A DNA stretch of 64,000 nt from Geobacillus vulcani PSS1 (GTDB lineage: Bacteria > Bacillota > Bacilli > Bacillales > Anoxybacillaceae): NCBI RefSeq assembly GCF_000733845.1, contig NZ_JPOI01000001.1, positions 608,501 through 672,500 of the forward strand, read 5' to 3'. The notes under the pieces are model-generated. The model saw only the letters and a program-made list of their open reading frames with translations, had not been told where the DNA came from and did no database searches. The translations under genes were made by a program, and so were the position numbers. Each line of letters begins with the position of its first letter. Within the stretch, counting starts at the first letter, position 1. This document shows, in pieces, positions 63,834-64,000 of the stretch.

Positions 63834-64000
63834 GGTTAAGCCCTCGATCGATTAGTATCCGTCAGCTCCACGTGTCGCCACGCTTCCACCTCGGACCTAT
63901 CGACCTCGTCATCTTCGAGGGATCTTACCCGCTTTTGGCGGTGGGAAATCTCATCTTGAGGGGGGCTTCACGCTTAGATGCTTTCAGCGCTTATCCCGTC
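63834..64000 (-). rRNA. rrl: 23S ribosomal RNA, 3' end only
   Basis: The last 167 bases of 23S on the minus strand: it contains CGGATACTAATCGATCGAGG and ends GGCTTAACC, the usual 3' terminus. The gene continues beyond the window. Confidence 0.96.

Overview
The window is chromosome of a thermophilic Bacillaceae, almost certainly Geobacillus. The PcrA protein (724 aa) is close to the well-studied G. stearothermophilus enzyme. Gene order pcrB-pcrA-ligA-camS-gatCAB and the 12-gene purEKBCSQLFMNHD operon match this group, and the 5S rRNA is of Geobacillus type. The exact species cannot be fixed from this sequence alone.

Layout. 1-2.5 kb: debris, with the C-terminal remnant of an Rpn-type nuclease, an Mpo1-like (DUF962) gene, an unknown membrane protein and a decayed partial copy of it. 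3-7.1 kb: an HtrA-type protease and a PepSY-type membrane protein, then a divergent two-component system. 7.4-11.2 kb: a membrane protein with PspA/IM30, an MFS exporter and a P1-family (DmpA-like) peptidase.

11.3-21.5 kb is a defence island. It holds a deleted insertion-sequence remnant and a fossil type II-C CRISPR locus (a tracrRNA gene with its anti-repeat, plus only the first 38 codons of a GeoCas9-like cas9 whose start codon is lost). Next come an Rpn nuclease, a very small CRISPR array of the I-B/III repeat type with a good leader promoter but no cas genes, and a complete four-gene Wadjet operon (jetABCD) whose jetB carries a single-base frameshift.

21.6-31.8 kb: a coiled-coil repeat protein, a glycine betaine/carnitine/choline-type ABC transporter split by an intergenic element, a decayed stretch (vanZ fragment, response-regulator fragment cut by an insertion-sequence end), a four-gene ABC operon and metY. 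32-49 kb is conserved housekeeping: gatCAB, a second coiled-coil protein, VOC and amine-oxidase genes, a LOG gene, and camS/ligA/pcrA/pcrB/yerC/yerB/yerA.

49.2-62.4 kb is the purine operon on the minus strand. It starts from a promoter flanked by two inverted PurBoxes and reads through a guanine-type purine riboswitch with a terminator/antiterminator. 62.5-64 kb: an Hsp20 gene, then the 3' end of an rRNA operon on the minus strand (5S and the end of 23S) separated by a long repeat-rich spacer.

A family of about 130-150 bp MITE-like repeats with CTAGAAGG...GGTGA ends is scattered between genes (at least seven copies) and was worked out here by comparing the intergenic stretches. Neither the type II-C remnant nor the small array can act alone in this window: one has lost its effector and the other has no cas genes here.
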